A stretch of DNA of 64,000 nucleotides, taken from Laguncularia racemosa. Taxonomy: Eukaryota; Streptophyta; Magnoliopsida; Myrtales; Combretaceae. Position 1 is the first letter of the stretch. The number at the start of each line of letters is the position of its first letter. Made by a program: the position numbers and the translations under genes. The notes beneath the pieces were generated by a model that saw only the letters and a program-made list of their open reading frames with translations, did no database searches and was not told the origin of the DNA. The stretch is from the NCBI GenBank assembly GCA_037954665.1, contig JBBMOL010000057.1:930001-994000 (forward strand), given 5' to 3'. Shown one piece after another: positions 11,753-24,589 of the stretch.

Positions 11753-14700
11753 CACCAACTAAAAATAAGCCCCCAATAGGTGATGTCTCATATACCTAGG
11801 TATCACCCACCAACTAAAATAACCTTAAATTTGATGAAACTTCAATAATTTACAACACATAATCCATTAATAACTTATTTTAACTAAATGATCGCTTTCT
11901 TAAGTCTAAAGCACAATTTCTACTCAAAAAGGTTGGCTTAACCCTAAGCTAAGTTAAACTTAATTCACTTCAATGTATGTTTGATCGACTTAAAGTTCCA
12001 CTAGGTCGACATAGTTATATATTCACTTGGCTTACTTATTGACTCAACCAACTTACTTTTATCTCTTTTAAACTTAGTCAACTACAACACCTACTTGGTT
12101 GACTGTGTTCCTCCTAGATTGATTGCATATCAAATTTGATCAACTACTTCTCTTAAGTTTATAAATTTTTTTGAATTTCTTATTTAGATTTTTGAACTAA
12201 GGCTTTCCCAAGGGAATTCCTAATTCCATAATCTAACTTAAATTGTTCTCAACTCAAAATCTTCTAAGTTTTATTAAAAATCTCCAAATTACTATTTAAT
12301 TATAATTCTATTAAATATAAATTTTTTAATTAGTTATCATGTTTTCTTTCATCTCATGAAGAAAATCCATAATTCCTATGAAAGCTTATGATTGAATTTC
12401 CTAATGAAGTCATCTATTTCTCCAATTCATGATTTCATACTTAAAGGGTTGTTTTATGTCATTTTTCTTAAAATTACAATCTAAATAGTATTGCTTAACT
12501 TAGCTTCCAATGAGTATGACAAAAACCATTTAATGGAAAAATAAAGGAAACCATAAAAATCCATTATGCATCCATTTAGTTGCATCATTAGTCAAAATCT
12601 TCCTTGTTCCTCTACCATTATAGATCTATAGATCCACCAATACCAAATATTATGTCTAGATCCCATACTTTCTAGCAAGAAGTTCATAAATTTGCCATTT
12701 TTTTTTCACCATTCCCACTACTGTAGTTCATTCATCATTACATATTTGCTGGCATAAATTTATTGTTGCAAGCATGGCCAGGTTGTGGATCAATATGGTC
12801 AGCTAGATATTAAGATATTAGTATTATATTTTTAGAATAAGTAGATCTCCTCTCATGCCTTTTTATGCATGCAATTTTTCATGATTCATTTTTCTTTTGT
12901 TGTATCAATCAGGTGGATTACTATAATCTATGTGCAATTTATTATATCCTAATAGATCAAGCTTTATTTTCTCAATAGATGTTATTGTACATCTTGCATA
13001 GAATGTAGTACTGCTTGCTAGGAGCGAACATAGGATCATAGGACTGGGAGACTTATATATTTAAGTTAATATTAAAATTATTCATATGTGTTTTATACAT
13101 ATAAAAGGATTTTGTAAGTAAGTGTAGTCATGAAACTTTCTAATTCTTAATAAAAAGGAACCTTTAATATTTTATAAGAAATAATTAAGGGTATTTAGTG
13201 CACTTTGTAAGAGGATAAAAGAATAAATGTCTTACCTTTTTATTGTAGCATATATATTAATATTAAAATTTACTTATCAATTACTTAAGGAATAAAATTA
13301 ATACATAAAACTTATAAAATATATATATATATATTTAAATAGGCAATTACAAGTAAAGTGGAAAAGGCAAAATCATCAACAATATTACAAAAATTATTAG
13401 TCTTCAATTGTTCAATAATCTATATTCATTCTCATAATATTAAATATTAATTTTAAGAAAAATACATCAAATTATTATTATTATTATTATTATTATTTAT
13501 GTGATAAGACTAAAACATTGATGGCATTGGCTATATAAGTATTATTTATGTTGGACAATTAATGAGTAACTAGTAACCTAAGAGAATTTATTTAGTTAAC
13601 TATAATTTTATAATAAATTAAACTTGATGTTATTAATTATTGTGAAGAAAAATAAATAAAATGTCAAGCATTATAAGAGTAAATGCAACATGAAAAAAAG
13701 GGTAAAATGATATTCATGAGAATTGAACTTATAACCCTTTATTTATAAACTTATATAGCTTACCACATGGCTATATCTATGACTTTATTATATTTTGCTC
13801 TTAAATATACATATAAATAAGTACTTTATTATGTTTCAAAAAATTTTATAATTAATTTTTCCTAAGTTTTCTTAGATAGATGTGGTCAAACAATTAGATT
13901 TCTAACAACTAACTCTTTAATTGTGAGTTTGATAATACTAATTTGTATAACTTGAAGATTCATCTTTTTAATGAAAAAGAATCCATCAAATTTGAAACCA
14001 ATACTGCAATGCCATTCCAACACAATATAACATCACCATGTTGCTCCCTCTATTTCCCAAACATATCAATTTCTTCATTATAAGAGTTGTGTAAAAGGTT
14101 TAAATGACTCAAGGTAACTTTGCTTAACTAGGGGTTAAGACTAAATTGGTTGGTTTGCTTTGATCTATTTAATAATTAGGTTGAGATTTCTAACTCAAAC
14201 TAGTTCATCATGAATTGGAGGGTTAAATGTGTCATCCCATCAAATCTGCACATTTTAGGGTTTGGTAAGCGAAATGGATCTACCCATCAACCTGCTAAAA
14301 ATAAAGATATTTCTCAAATAATTTAATGATTAATTTTAGAAAATGATTAACTATAAAAATAATTTCTATCAATTTCAAGATGAATTGAAAAAAATATAAT
14401 GACTAATGGAACCTTCTAGGATTGCTTTTTTTAAATGTTGTTATTTCATTTGTATCTTATTTACATCTATTTTGTGTTTAATTTGTACTTGTTTGTAATA
14501 TGACATTTGAAATATTATGTTATATTTATTTTATTTGTTTTTATTTTAAACTCAATATTTAGATAAATTGTCCTTTTTGTATCTTATCATAACTATAGTG
14601 AAAATGATGATGGAGGAATGAGAATTGAGAAATGAAAGCTTACATATTTTCAAGGAAAAAATATTAAAAATATACTTTATTCATTTATCAAATGGGTCAA

Positions 14701-15600
14701 CTACCCAAGATGGACCTACTCTGTCTAAGTTGCAATATAAATGGGCTATGAAAAACTATCCATTTATTAAATGGGTAGAAAACTCAATCCTAGATTGCAT
14801 TTTTAAAAAGCTGTATGTGTATATATATTGATTTATTACCTTGGTGGCAACTCAATTTCTAGCCTAAGGCAATGTTCTCAAATGAATAGCTTGCATACTA
14901 GGAAAAAAAAAATGGAAGAACTATTTTACAATGTTGGTGTTAGGCTCTTACAATATGACTTGCTAATAAATATAATTCTAAACTATGTGAGTGCATCGAG
15001 TAGCCTATGTAGTTATCTTATAGCATGTATATACTAATAGTGACCTAGCTATTAGAAAGATATATTTGATGTCCAAACTTCGTCAACTTTGCCTGAAGGA
15101 CTTTGGTTATGTGGTAAAATGTAGAGGGCCAAAATAGGATTTAAGCTTTATATCGACTATTAGGCTTGGTTTGACTTTTTAAATTAAGTGATAAGGACTA
15201 AAAAGTCAGATTCATTGACTTAGGATAATTTATAAAAATTCGGTATACGGTAAGCTTAGAGTGAGAATTGTTGGATTAGCCCTTTCGATCTTAACCTTTT
15301 TAAAGAAAGTTTATGCACTTATAGAAACTCAAGGTGAGCTCATGAAGTGATCTATCAAGAGGGAGACTCATTTATTATCAGTGATCAAACTCTCTGTATA
15401 ATTAAGGATTCTCTCATTTTAAAAAATGTAAAGATTCAAATAACATTATATTAGATTGTTTTCTTGAAAGATCAAACAAAACTTATAATAGAGAATATAT
15501 TATCTTTTTTCAAGCACAATAACATTATAATTTCTTCATTACTTACACATGCGTTTGAACTTGTTAAGGCTTACCATTCTTCTTTGACTTTCTTTCTAAA
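11753..15600. other. Anonymous AT-rich intergenic DNA
   Basis: No gene or pseudogene was recognised. Notable content: an (ATT)n tract at 13471-13497, a (TA)n tract near 13320, and a stretch at 11980-12150 with recurring GTCGAC, GTTGACT and TTGGTTGA words. The latter recalls 38570-38770 and may be old LTR or MITE DNA. A weakly hAT-like start (AGTTGTGTAAAAGGTTTAAATG) lies at about 14086, with no matching end found. ORFs at 14625-15037 are short and featureless. Confidence 0.55.
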
Positions 15601-15949
15601 CTATCCCCTTCCCCACGCGTCATTTAAAGTCATTCGTATAAGGTGATGGTCATGTATAACACAAGACTCACATTATATTTACATGATTGCTCCAACCAAA
15701 TGTTTACATCAATAAGCCCTAAGCCCTTTTTTTTTTATTATTATCTTTTTATTAAAAGGACCGGTTTGCTGAGTCCATTCCGTTTGAATAGCTGCACTGC
15801 ACTGTTCACCATCTTCTTCATCTCTCTGTCACGCCAACCGCTGCACAACAAAACGACAGCAGAGAATGATGAGAAATTAATTTCCTGATATGTCAACCAA
15901 TTAACTCATGGGACCCGCCCTCCCATAAAAAAAAAAGGTTCTTGGTCCC

Positions 15950-16240
15950 TCTTGTCAGGTCACACTAGCCGCCACGTCATTCTCATTGCCCCTCCAACAA
16001 AACCTCTCATTCATGTCTCTCTCTCTCTCTGTGTCAGTCACTCCATTCTCCGTTTAGTCCCGTTTCCCTCTTTACTGCATTACTTTCCGCTTCTCTCCGG
16101 TAACCGTCCATACTATTAAACCCACTTCACCGCGCTACATTAACCCTAATTAACTACTACTTCGGTTACTCGATTAAACCCCTAATATAGCCGTTAATCC
16201 TCTCTTTATAAATCCCTTAAACATTTCTCTCTTAACTTCA
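15950..16240 (+). promoter_or_regulatory. Promoter of the LRR receptor-like kinase gene
   Basis: A TATA box (TATAAAT) at 16207-16213 is followed by a pyrimidine-rich leader, placing the likely transcription start near 16235-16245. Upstream is an exact GCC-box core AGCCGCC at 15967-15973, running directly into CACGTCA, an ACGT/bZIP-type motif. A (TC)n tract lies at 16016-16030. Motif positions are seen; promoter activity is inferred from the gene that follows. Confidence 0.6.
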
Positions 16241-17283
16241 CTGGATTTTTCGTTTCTCTCTTTCGATTTCCACTCCCGCATTGCTGATGTAAAAAGCTTT
16301 TTGAACTCTCTCTCTCTCTCTTTCTCTAAGCTCGAGTATTTTGCGTGAAGTCGAAATCTTGATTTGGTTCTAACGAGGGTTTTTTGTTTTTTTGGTTGTG
16401 TTTTGCAGGGTTTCGGTCCCTTTTCAGATCTGAAAAAGTAAAAAGGTGAAAAAGCATGGTTTGTGAATTTGTCAAGTAGTATTTTAATATATTTGAAGGA
16501 TTTTGTTGATAAGTTCAATGCTAGAAGGGTTTTGGCAGTTCACTTATTTCTTCAATTGGACTAAAACGTTTTCACTTGGCATGTTTTTTTATGGTAAATG
16601 GGTATTGTTGCGACACTTGTTAATGTTAAACTACCATATATATTTGCTTGTTTTATTAAAATTACTTAAAATATGAGCTTTCGCGTAATAATTGCTGGCT
16701 TTTTGGGAAAATTATTATAGAAACTTGCTTTATATTCTCTTAATAAGTGCTCGGGACAGTCCTTAGCATAGCCATAAATACAGATTAATCGAGATCCTAA
16801 AATGGTTTTGTAAATGGCTGCTCTGTAACAGGCCGTAATAAGATATTAATCCTCGATGCTGTTTTCCATGTGAAGTGTAGTTTTGGTTCTGGTGCTCAAC
16901 TTGACTTTAATATTTGAATTAAAAAGTTGAGAAGGAACCAAAAGAGGCTGTATGTGTTTGTATTGGGTTGTGTTTTGCAGATTATAACAAGCCAGCTTTT
17001 TGACCACTTGCGATATTCAATGCCTGCAAAGTCTTATTTCAAAGTTTAAATATTTATATCCATTGCATTACTTTAATGGACAATGATATTGGGAATCTGG
17101 ATTTTTTCCTCACTTTTTGCTCTTTTCCTTACATTCTCTTTTGGTAATTGCTTTTTTCTTGAATATGATTATTTTTCCCTCCATTTTTAGGTTTTGTCTC
17201 CAGTTAAAAGCAAAATAAGCATAAGAGTATAAAAGCAGAGAATTTGGAGTTGCAGACATCTCTGGTTTTCAATTGTAGGATTT

Positions 17284-17323
<40 letters not shown>
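16241..17323 (+). promoter_or_regulatory. 5' leader of the LRR receptor-like kinase gene with probable intron, start-stop codon pair and (GA)n tract
   Basis: A CT-rich leader begins after the TATA box. The best splice pair is donor AAG|GTGAAA at 16445, or alternatively GTAAAA at 16438, with acceptor TTGTAG|GATTTT ending at 17278. This gives an intron of about 0.83 kb just upstream of the ATG. ATGTAA at 16287-16292, a start codon directly followed by a stop, lies in the first leader exon. A (GA)n tract at 17285-17323 abuts the ATG; in DNA this is a GAGA-type site, in RNA a purine-rich leader. Splice sites are inferred by consensus only. Confidence 0.5.
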
Positions 17324-17326
<3 letters not shown>

Positions 17327-19958
17327 GGTGCTCTCTGCATTTTATTTAAAATATTCTTTCTGGGTCTGATTTTATTACAAGGAAATGCTGACCCTTTTGA
17401 AGATAAGCAAGCTTTGCTTGATTTCATTAATAATTTGCCACACTCTCGTGAACTCAACTGGAGTGCGGACTCTCCTGTGTGCAATCACTGGACTGGAGTG
17501 ACTTGCAGTGAAGACGGGTCTCACATAATAGCCGTGAGATTGCCCGGTGTTGGGTTAAATGGTCCAATCCCAGCTAACACTATCAGTCGCCTCTCGGCAC
17601 TGCAAATATTGAGTCTTCGATCCAATGGTCTTAGTGGGAAATTTCCATCTGATTTCGTGAACTTGAAGAATTTGTCATATTTGTATCTCCAGCACAACCA
17701 TATTTCGGGGCCTTTGCCTGAAGATTTCTCAGTTTGGAAGAGTTTGACAATTTTGAATTTATCAAATAATTTCTTCAATGGAAGTATCCCTTTGTCTCTC
17801 TCGAATTTGACTCAGCTACAAGGTTTGAATCTCGCAAACAATAGGCTTTCGGGTCAAATTCCTGATCTGCAGTTGCCCCATTTGCAATTCCTAAATTTAT
17901 CCAACAATCATCTAAATGGTAGTGTTCCAAAATCACTTAAGAGATTTCCCAGTTCAGTTTTTGCTGGGAATGACATTCCTTTTCAAAACCCCACCTTAAA
18001 CCCTTCTCCTGTTATCTCACCTTCTGATGTACCACCTCCAAGAGAAAAGAGCAGGAGGAGGCTTAGTGAAGCTGCATTATTAGGAATCATCATCGCTGCT
18101 TGTGCCTTGGCATTTGTGGCAGTGGTTATTCTTATATTTGTTTGCTGCTCAAGAAGAAAAGGCGAGGGTGAATACTCTGGAAAGTTGCAGAAGGTTGAAA
18201 TGTCACCTGAGAAAGCTATTTCACGGAGCCAGGATGCAAGTAATAGATTGGTTTTCTTTGAAGGGTGTAATTATGCGTTTGATTTGGAGGATTTATTAAG
18301 GGCTTCTGCAGAGGTACTTGGGAAGGGGACGTTTGGTATTTCCTATAAGGCAATTTTGGAAGATGCAATTACAGTGGTGGTTAAGAGATTGAAGGAGGTT
18401 GGTGTTGGAAAAAGGGATTTTGAGCAGCAAATGGAGATTGTTGGGAGTATAAGGCATGAGAATGTGGTAGAACTGAAGGCATATTACTATTCCAAGGACG
18501 AGAAACTGATGGTGTATGAGTATTACAGTCAGGGTAGTGTCTCTTCTCTGTTACATGGTATGTTGCTCTTATATGGCCACTATCTTGACAATTCTTTCCC
18601 GAGCTAGCTGTACTTTGATTTTGCTAGTTGTTTGATCCTTGTCAAACTTTGTCTTGTACCAGTATTTATAAGTCATCTTGAGACTCATTCGTATATAAGA
18701 TCAGTTCATGGATAATCCATTCAGCATGCCAATATGTTATGGAAGATCGTAGGAAATATAATTTGATTGCCATATTTTGCTTGCTGGGGGGTCAATAGTT
18801 TGCCTTAGGGGCAGTATATATGTGGTGTGAATGGATTTAGTAAGGTGTCATTGGCATTGGGAAAATACTGGTTTTGATGCTTCATTTTTGCTATTTCCTT
18901 TTGAAGTATTTTTTCCAAATTTTTTGGAGTGCTATTCCCTGTTCAAAAGAAGAAGAATAAAATTAAAGGAGCTTTAAGTCTATGTTGCCAAGTTGGAGAT
19001 GTTATGGGTGTTATCATGACTCTGATTTTTGAATCATGATAAGAACAATCATTTACCGACAAGTGACATTGGATGATCTAAATTTGTAGATCTTCAATAG
19101 CTTACAATGAAGAATAACAGTTTTATCCGCATCAGTGCTGCTAGACCTCTATTTTATCCATGCTTTCACTATATGAGTATAAAATAATCATATGTGCTAT
19201 ATAATACTTGGATGCTACCATGTACTTAAAAGTTTTTTTGTTGACTCTGATCGGGTTATATTTATATTTCCAATGGTCAGTAATTGTAGTGTGCTAATAT
19301 CACTCACTCAAACACCTATGCAGCAAAAAGAGGTGAGGATCTAGTCCCTTTGGATTGGGATACACGCATGAGAATTGCCTTGGGAGCAGCCAGAGGAATA
19401 GCTCGTGTCCACTTGGAGAATAATGGGAAGCTTGTCCATGGTAACATCAAATCCTCAAATATCTTTCTCAATTCACAGCGGTATGGTTGTGTCTCCGATC
19501 TTGGTCTGGCAGCAGTTATGAGTACACTGGCCCAACCTATTTCTCGAGCTGCTGGTTATCGAGCCCCAGAAGTTACTGACACTCGCAAAGCAGCACAACC
19601 TTCAGATGTTTACAGCTTTGGTGTGGTGCTCCTAGAGCTCTTAACTGGCAAGTCCCCCATCCATGCTACAGGGGGTGATGAAATTGTCCACTTGGTTAGG
19701 TGGGTTCATTCGGTTGTCAGAGAAGAGTGGACGGCGGAGGTCTTTGATGTTGAGTTGATGAGATATCCAAATATAGAGGAAGAACTGGTGGAAATGTTGC
19801 AGATAGCGATGTCATGTATAGTGAGGATGCCAGATCAGAGACCGAAAATGGCCGATGTGGTAAAAATGATAGAAAATGTTCGTCGCCCGGACACTGAAAA
19901 TCGACCTTCCTCTGAAAACAAATCTGAAGGATCATCACCACTTCCGACAGGAAGTTAA
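17324..19958 (+). CDS. LRR receptor-like kinase, probable inactive kinase (At4g23740-like)
   Basis: Two exons, 17324-18557 and 19324-19958, join in phase 1 to encode 622 residues. Residues 1-22 are a signal peptide. LRRNT follows at about 25-65 (WTGVTC), then about five LRRs at 70-205, a Pro-rich juxtamembrane stretch, a TM helix at 251-274 and a basic stop-transfer (CCSRRKG). The kinase domain starts near 325: glycine-rich loop GKGTFGIS 333-340, Lys354 in VVVK, APE 492-494. The catalytic loop reads HGN (450-452) instead of HRD, and the DFG site reads DLG (470-472). The catalytic Asp is therefore missing, as in the Arabidopsis group annotated as probable inactive receptor kinases. The product is probably a plasma-membrane receptor or co-receptor that signals through partners. 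Length and intron position fit that family. The chosen ATG directly precedes the signal peptide and follows a (GA)n tract. No damage was seen. Confidence 0.93.
18558..19323 (+). other. Coding intron of the LRR receptor-like kinase gene
   Basis: The intron starts GTATGT and ends TATGCAG, giving 766 bp. It interrupts the codon after the LLH of the kinase N-lobe/hinge, the position where close relatives also split. If it were retained, translation would add 16 residues and stop at 18605-18607. That would leave a 427-residue membrane protein with the kinase N-lobe but no catalytic loop. Confidence 0.88.
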
Positions 19959-20260
19959 AGAAGGCTCCAATGCCTGTTATACAAATATTATTATTCTCTT
20001 CAATCTTTCATCAAACAGACAAAAAAATGCCTGGGCATGCGACTACATTACACAAGGTTACCGCACAATGAAGACTTGATTTCCTTTTTCTGTTCACTTA
20101 TCTGCTAGATCTGGATCATTTGATTTCAATGTTGTTTTCTGTTCCCTCTTCTGCATTATAGATAGAATTACTAGTCCTGTACCTCCTTGTAATGAAACAT
20201 TCCTGTCACATTTCCATGTTCATATGCAATTTTCAGTTCTTAATTGGAAATCTTGGGTAT
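19959..20260 (+). other. Likely 3' UTR of the LRR receptor-like kinase gene
   Basis: T-rich sequence follows the TAA at 19956-19958. AATGAAAC and similar A-rich near-signals occur around 20190, so the poly(A) site is probably within about 300 bases of the stop. The exact end cannot be read. Confidence 0.4.
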
Positions 20261-23200
20261 GCCTGTTTCGTTAGAATATCTAATCATTTTACTAGTACTA
20301 GTCATTATAATTTGTTATTATCATAATAATTTCAAAGGATTAACTACCAAAATTTATAATAACGAGGTGCTTTTAATAATACAGGTAGTAGTTGAAGAAG
20401 GCAATTATGATAGTTGACCAATGTGGTACTAAATTATTCTTTAAAATGTAAATGCAAGGAGGAAAATGATTTTGTCCATATAAAAGTGAACACAAATTTT
20501 CTATGGTCCATTACCTAATCTTTCTCAGTGGACTACCCATATCTGATCGCAGCCATTGATTGTGAGAACAACCATCACGCCCCCCGAATTCCGTGGAATG
20601 TGTCAATTCATGTACCTCCATTGCATGTTCACTTTTATCGATTGTAAATCCCTTAGTAGTCTATAACATTGCTTAGTCAGACAAAATATATTCAAAAAAA
20701 TAAAAAAAGTAATACATTTGAAATTACTATTTTCTCTCTCTCTCTCTCTCTCTATTCTCTTCTCTCATCTTCTTTGCCTTTTCTGTCTATTGGACCAAGC
20801 CTTATCAAGAGAGAGACAAACCATGGTCTCTACATGGCAAGTTCTGTCTCATCGATGACTGCATTGAAACAAGTGCTTTCTTCGTACTTTAACCACATCA
20901 TCCAATGATCTCTCTCTATTCACTCCCCATATCTTTTTACTACCCACGTCATGGTTTTTGTCACCTTTTCTCAACCATTCTCTTAAAATAATCGAATTCT
21001 TAGAAAACTTGTAATCTCTCTCTCTCTCTCTTGATTTTGTGCTTCATTTTGAAGGTGCATGGGTGTAGTTCGTGGTGGTGTGTGGGTAGATGTAGACGGT
21101 GATGGTGCATGGTAGTTGTGTTGATGGGTAGGTGTGGATAGTGGTCGCTAACGGTGTGTTTTAGTGGTGGTTGGAAGAGGGGTAGTAGGGAAATAGGTCA
21201 ATGAATAAAAATTTTATATGGAACCGCTATCATGGTTAAATAAATATTATAATAAGACCATTTAATGAAATAAAAAGAGAAATGAAATTGTGAATATGCA
21301 GTGATAAGAGTACTCTTTATTTAAAATTTCATTAAAGCTGCAAAAGGATTAACTTAACATCACTTAAATCCTCAAACATAAGCACATGGGTCCAAAAGGA
21401 AAAAAACTATAAGAACTATCTTCGTCTAAAGTCCTTCATATCAATCTATTAATAATGCAAAATCTTCAATAATTGAAGGATGGTGAATCATCCTTAATCC
21501 ATAGACTATATCCCAAATTTGGACCAACCATCGGTCTCTTCTTAACAACCGTAACATGATATGTTGTTAATGGCAAGTCTCGTGGGGGAGTTGATGTCCA
21601 CTAATATAATCTCAATTCAATCACAAGTACAAATCCATACACCACACCCTAAGCAAACAATCATCAAGTGCCGATTTATTTATCTCTTATTAATTCGTCA
21701 AAGCAATGAATCACTCACTAATGGTTGGTCAGTAAGCTACTTGTTTAGAGTGATTACAAATCCTGACGTTGATGTGTAAAATATTATTGTATAAGCCCAC
21801 ATAAGTCGATTGCAAGTAATAAAAGATGCTTTCAAGCCCAAGTTCTTTTCACATGAAGATAATGTCTAATATCTATTAAGACGCACTTTTATGCAAATTT
21901 ATTCGAACAAAATCAAGTTTGCATAAAGGTAATTCGAATTATTTAAGCTAAAAATCATTTAAACCACTGAAAGAAAAACTTATTTAATATAAATGGTACG
22001 CAACTTCACTATAAGATTGTGAATTAATAAAATTTAATTAGTGGACTAGATGGAAAATAACCATCCCTAATTCATTAATCGATTTGAATGGTTACCAAGC
22101 CATTAATTGTATAGGGTATAGCAAAATGTGCAATCTGTAATAATTAATTAAAACCCTTAGCCATACCCAAAATAAAATTTACCAAAAATCTGAAGACTGA
22201 AAGTGAAAGAACACCAAATAGCTCAAAGAAGTCAAATCCCATGTTCTAGATTAAGAAAATTATAAATAGTTTAACATAAAAGAAATCTTATGATATAAAT
22301 CAAATAGAGCACTACGTCAACCGTCTAAACCCAGAATCCTAAGCTAAAAACCTAATCTAAACTAACTCACATTAAACTAAGCTAAATATCCTGACTAATA
22401 ATGAAGTAAATACCTTCAACTGCTGCATGCAGACCATGTGACTTTTGACAGTTCCAAGACCGTGCTACCTTGCTCAATTTTTTTTTGGGTCGTCTTGTCT
22501 TTAAACCAAGACTTGGGCTTAATTAATCAATTGCACTCATTTTCCCTTCAGGTCTATGAGAGGATCATTCTCACTAGGCCGGAAAATTCAAGTTAAAGTT
22601 TAAGCCTAACTAATTACTTTCAATGTTTTAAATTTATTCATCTTTTTTTTTTGGGTTATTTTAATGTGTGTCAAAAATAAAATACTAAAAAGATGGAAAT
22701 CTCAATGCATATATACCTTTTTTTTAAAAAATAAAATTAAATACTTAAAAAATCATAACTTATTTACTTTTTATTTTGTTCATTATTATAACAATGCAAA
22801 TTAAAATTTTCTTTTCTAATGCATACTATATTCATCATAATTATAATAACAAAGATAAATAGATAAAAAAAATATTTTTTTAAATATTAAACTTTAAATA
22901 TATATATAGATCATCAGATATAAACACATATAAAATTTTAGAGTAGCCCCTTCCATCACCCAAGAAAGAAATTTTAATATGCTATCCTCTTCGAAATCAG
23001 AAGATAGGAAAACAAGAAGAACTTGGTATTTTCTAAAAATTACCGGATTGTATTTCCTAGAAACGATGCCCCCTACTCAATTTATTAGCCATTAGAAAAA
23101 CTCTTTTTAGGTGACTCATAACTGTGATTTTACATAAATTTTAAATTGTGAAACCTTTCTTATTCTTGGTTCAGCATTTGAACTCTTGTGCCCATAGTAT

Positions 23201-23550
23201 AATTTCAAATTAACCTTTTGTTGAGAAACGTTAAATATTATCAAGTTTCCACAACTACTACGCAAGCAATTTATTTATTTATTTATTTTTAACTATATTT
23301 TAAGCAAGCATGTTTGTCTTTTGATTTTTTTTTAATAAAGGAATGTTGACTCAAAAGTCAAAGCTACATTCACTTTGTACATTTTATTTTGAAAATTTAA
23401 AATTTTGAGCTTTTTTTTTTTTTTTTTAAATTTTTGCCGAATCATAAAAGTTGTGCACTATGTTTTCATAATTCATTCCTAAAAATAAAAAAAAAAATGC
23501 TAGAAAAGTTTGTTATGTCTTCGAAAAAAACAAGGGAAAAGAAAACTATA
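20261..23550. other. Anonymous intergenic DNA
   Basis: No gene was recognised. It contains (CT)n tracts at 20733-20752 and 21016-21031, a G-rich T/G-biased stretch at 21060-21180 with many GGTG words, and poly-A or poly-T runs. An ORF at 20669-20908 and one at 21561-21779 have no family features and no flanking gene signals. Confidence 0.55.
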
Positions 23551-23639
23551 GTCCTGGGCTAAATGGGTATAAAGGGTCTTGATTTCCAAGAAAAGCTGAG
23601 CTTTGGTCCAAAGTGAGGGCAATAAAAACATTGATTTTG

Positions 23640-24352
23640 CCGAATTCTTAAACAGAAAGTACTCGAAACATGTTTAGCAGGTCGTAAATGAGAATCTTCT
23701 TTGACAAGTACAGGAGAAAGTTTGTTGGCTGTGGGAATATAACATTCTTTATACTGCTTTTGAGATGCAGTTTTCAAATTTTGAAAGAGGGTGGCATTCA
23801 AGAGTATACAAATGGCGTTTCTTATTATTTTCAAAAATAATACTTCTTGACAGTATTAGTTAGCCACCAAGAAGTATTTCGCAAAAAGAATATTTGAATC
23901 TATTCGTATTTATTATAAAATATTATATATTTTCTATATTTATAGTATGTCTGATTTACTGAAATAGAATTTTCATTTCATTACATGATTCTCTATTTGA
24001 CCTCTTTATTTGTTTAGCTTTGTGTGTTTTTAATCGCCATAATTTTCTCTTTAAACTCAATCCTTCTCATGGTGAATACTTATAGATCTTAAGATTATTG
24101 AACTCAATGCTATTAATTTCCTCATTTGAAAAAAGGTATATTAGGACATTCTCTCTATTTTTAAGGTTCTTGAGCATATAACCCATAAGAGTCTTCACTA
24201 AACTTTAAGAGAAGAAATTTGTTTAGCTGGTCATAGATACCAATATTCTTCTACATGTATAAGAGAAAGCTTATTCCATATATTAACATTCATTATAGTG
24301 TTTTTTTTAGATGAAGTTTTCAAAATTTGAAAGTGGGTACCATGGAAGGCTA
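23640..24352. repeat. Diverged direct duplication, two copies of about 165 bp
   Basis: The segment at 23640-23804 is similar in order and wording to 24186-24352. Both contain a TGTTTAGC(A/T)GGTC block, a pyrimidine-rich TTCTTC(T) block, and TTTTCAAA followed by TTTGAAAG near the end. On the minus strand the first copy lies in a 91-codon ORF (23559-23834) that the second copy does not keep open. Origin is unknown; it may be a fragment of an old repeat family. Confidence 0.6.
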
Positions 24353-24589
24353 GAATATAAAACACTAAAGGTAGAACTATACTCTCTTTAATCTATATGG
24401 TTAATAAAAATGAAAAAGAAAAAAACTTTGATTTGCCAAAACAGAAAAAGAAAAAGAAAAGAAAATAAAATAGAAAATGATGCTAAGATAGTAATTTGAT
24501 ATTGGATTTCTTGAAATGTTTAAAAAGCAAATAGTGAAAAGGAAATATTTCCACTCATAAATCTGAAGATTTTAAAAAGGTATTGGACT

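Noticed and set aside
16174..16518. 114-codon minus-strand ORF over the receptor-kinase leader
   Set aside because: It is the antisense of a CT-rich 5' leader, which gives a Lys/Glu/Arg-rich open frame. No family resemblance.
17269..17484. Antisense ORF over the receptor-kinase start
   Set aside because: Shadow of the real exon; the Leu-Ser repeats are the (GA)n tract read backwards.
20669..20908. 79-codon ORF downstream of the receptor kinase
   Set aside because: CT-repeat-derived Ser/Leu tract, no motif, no gene signals.
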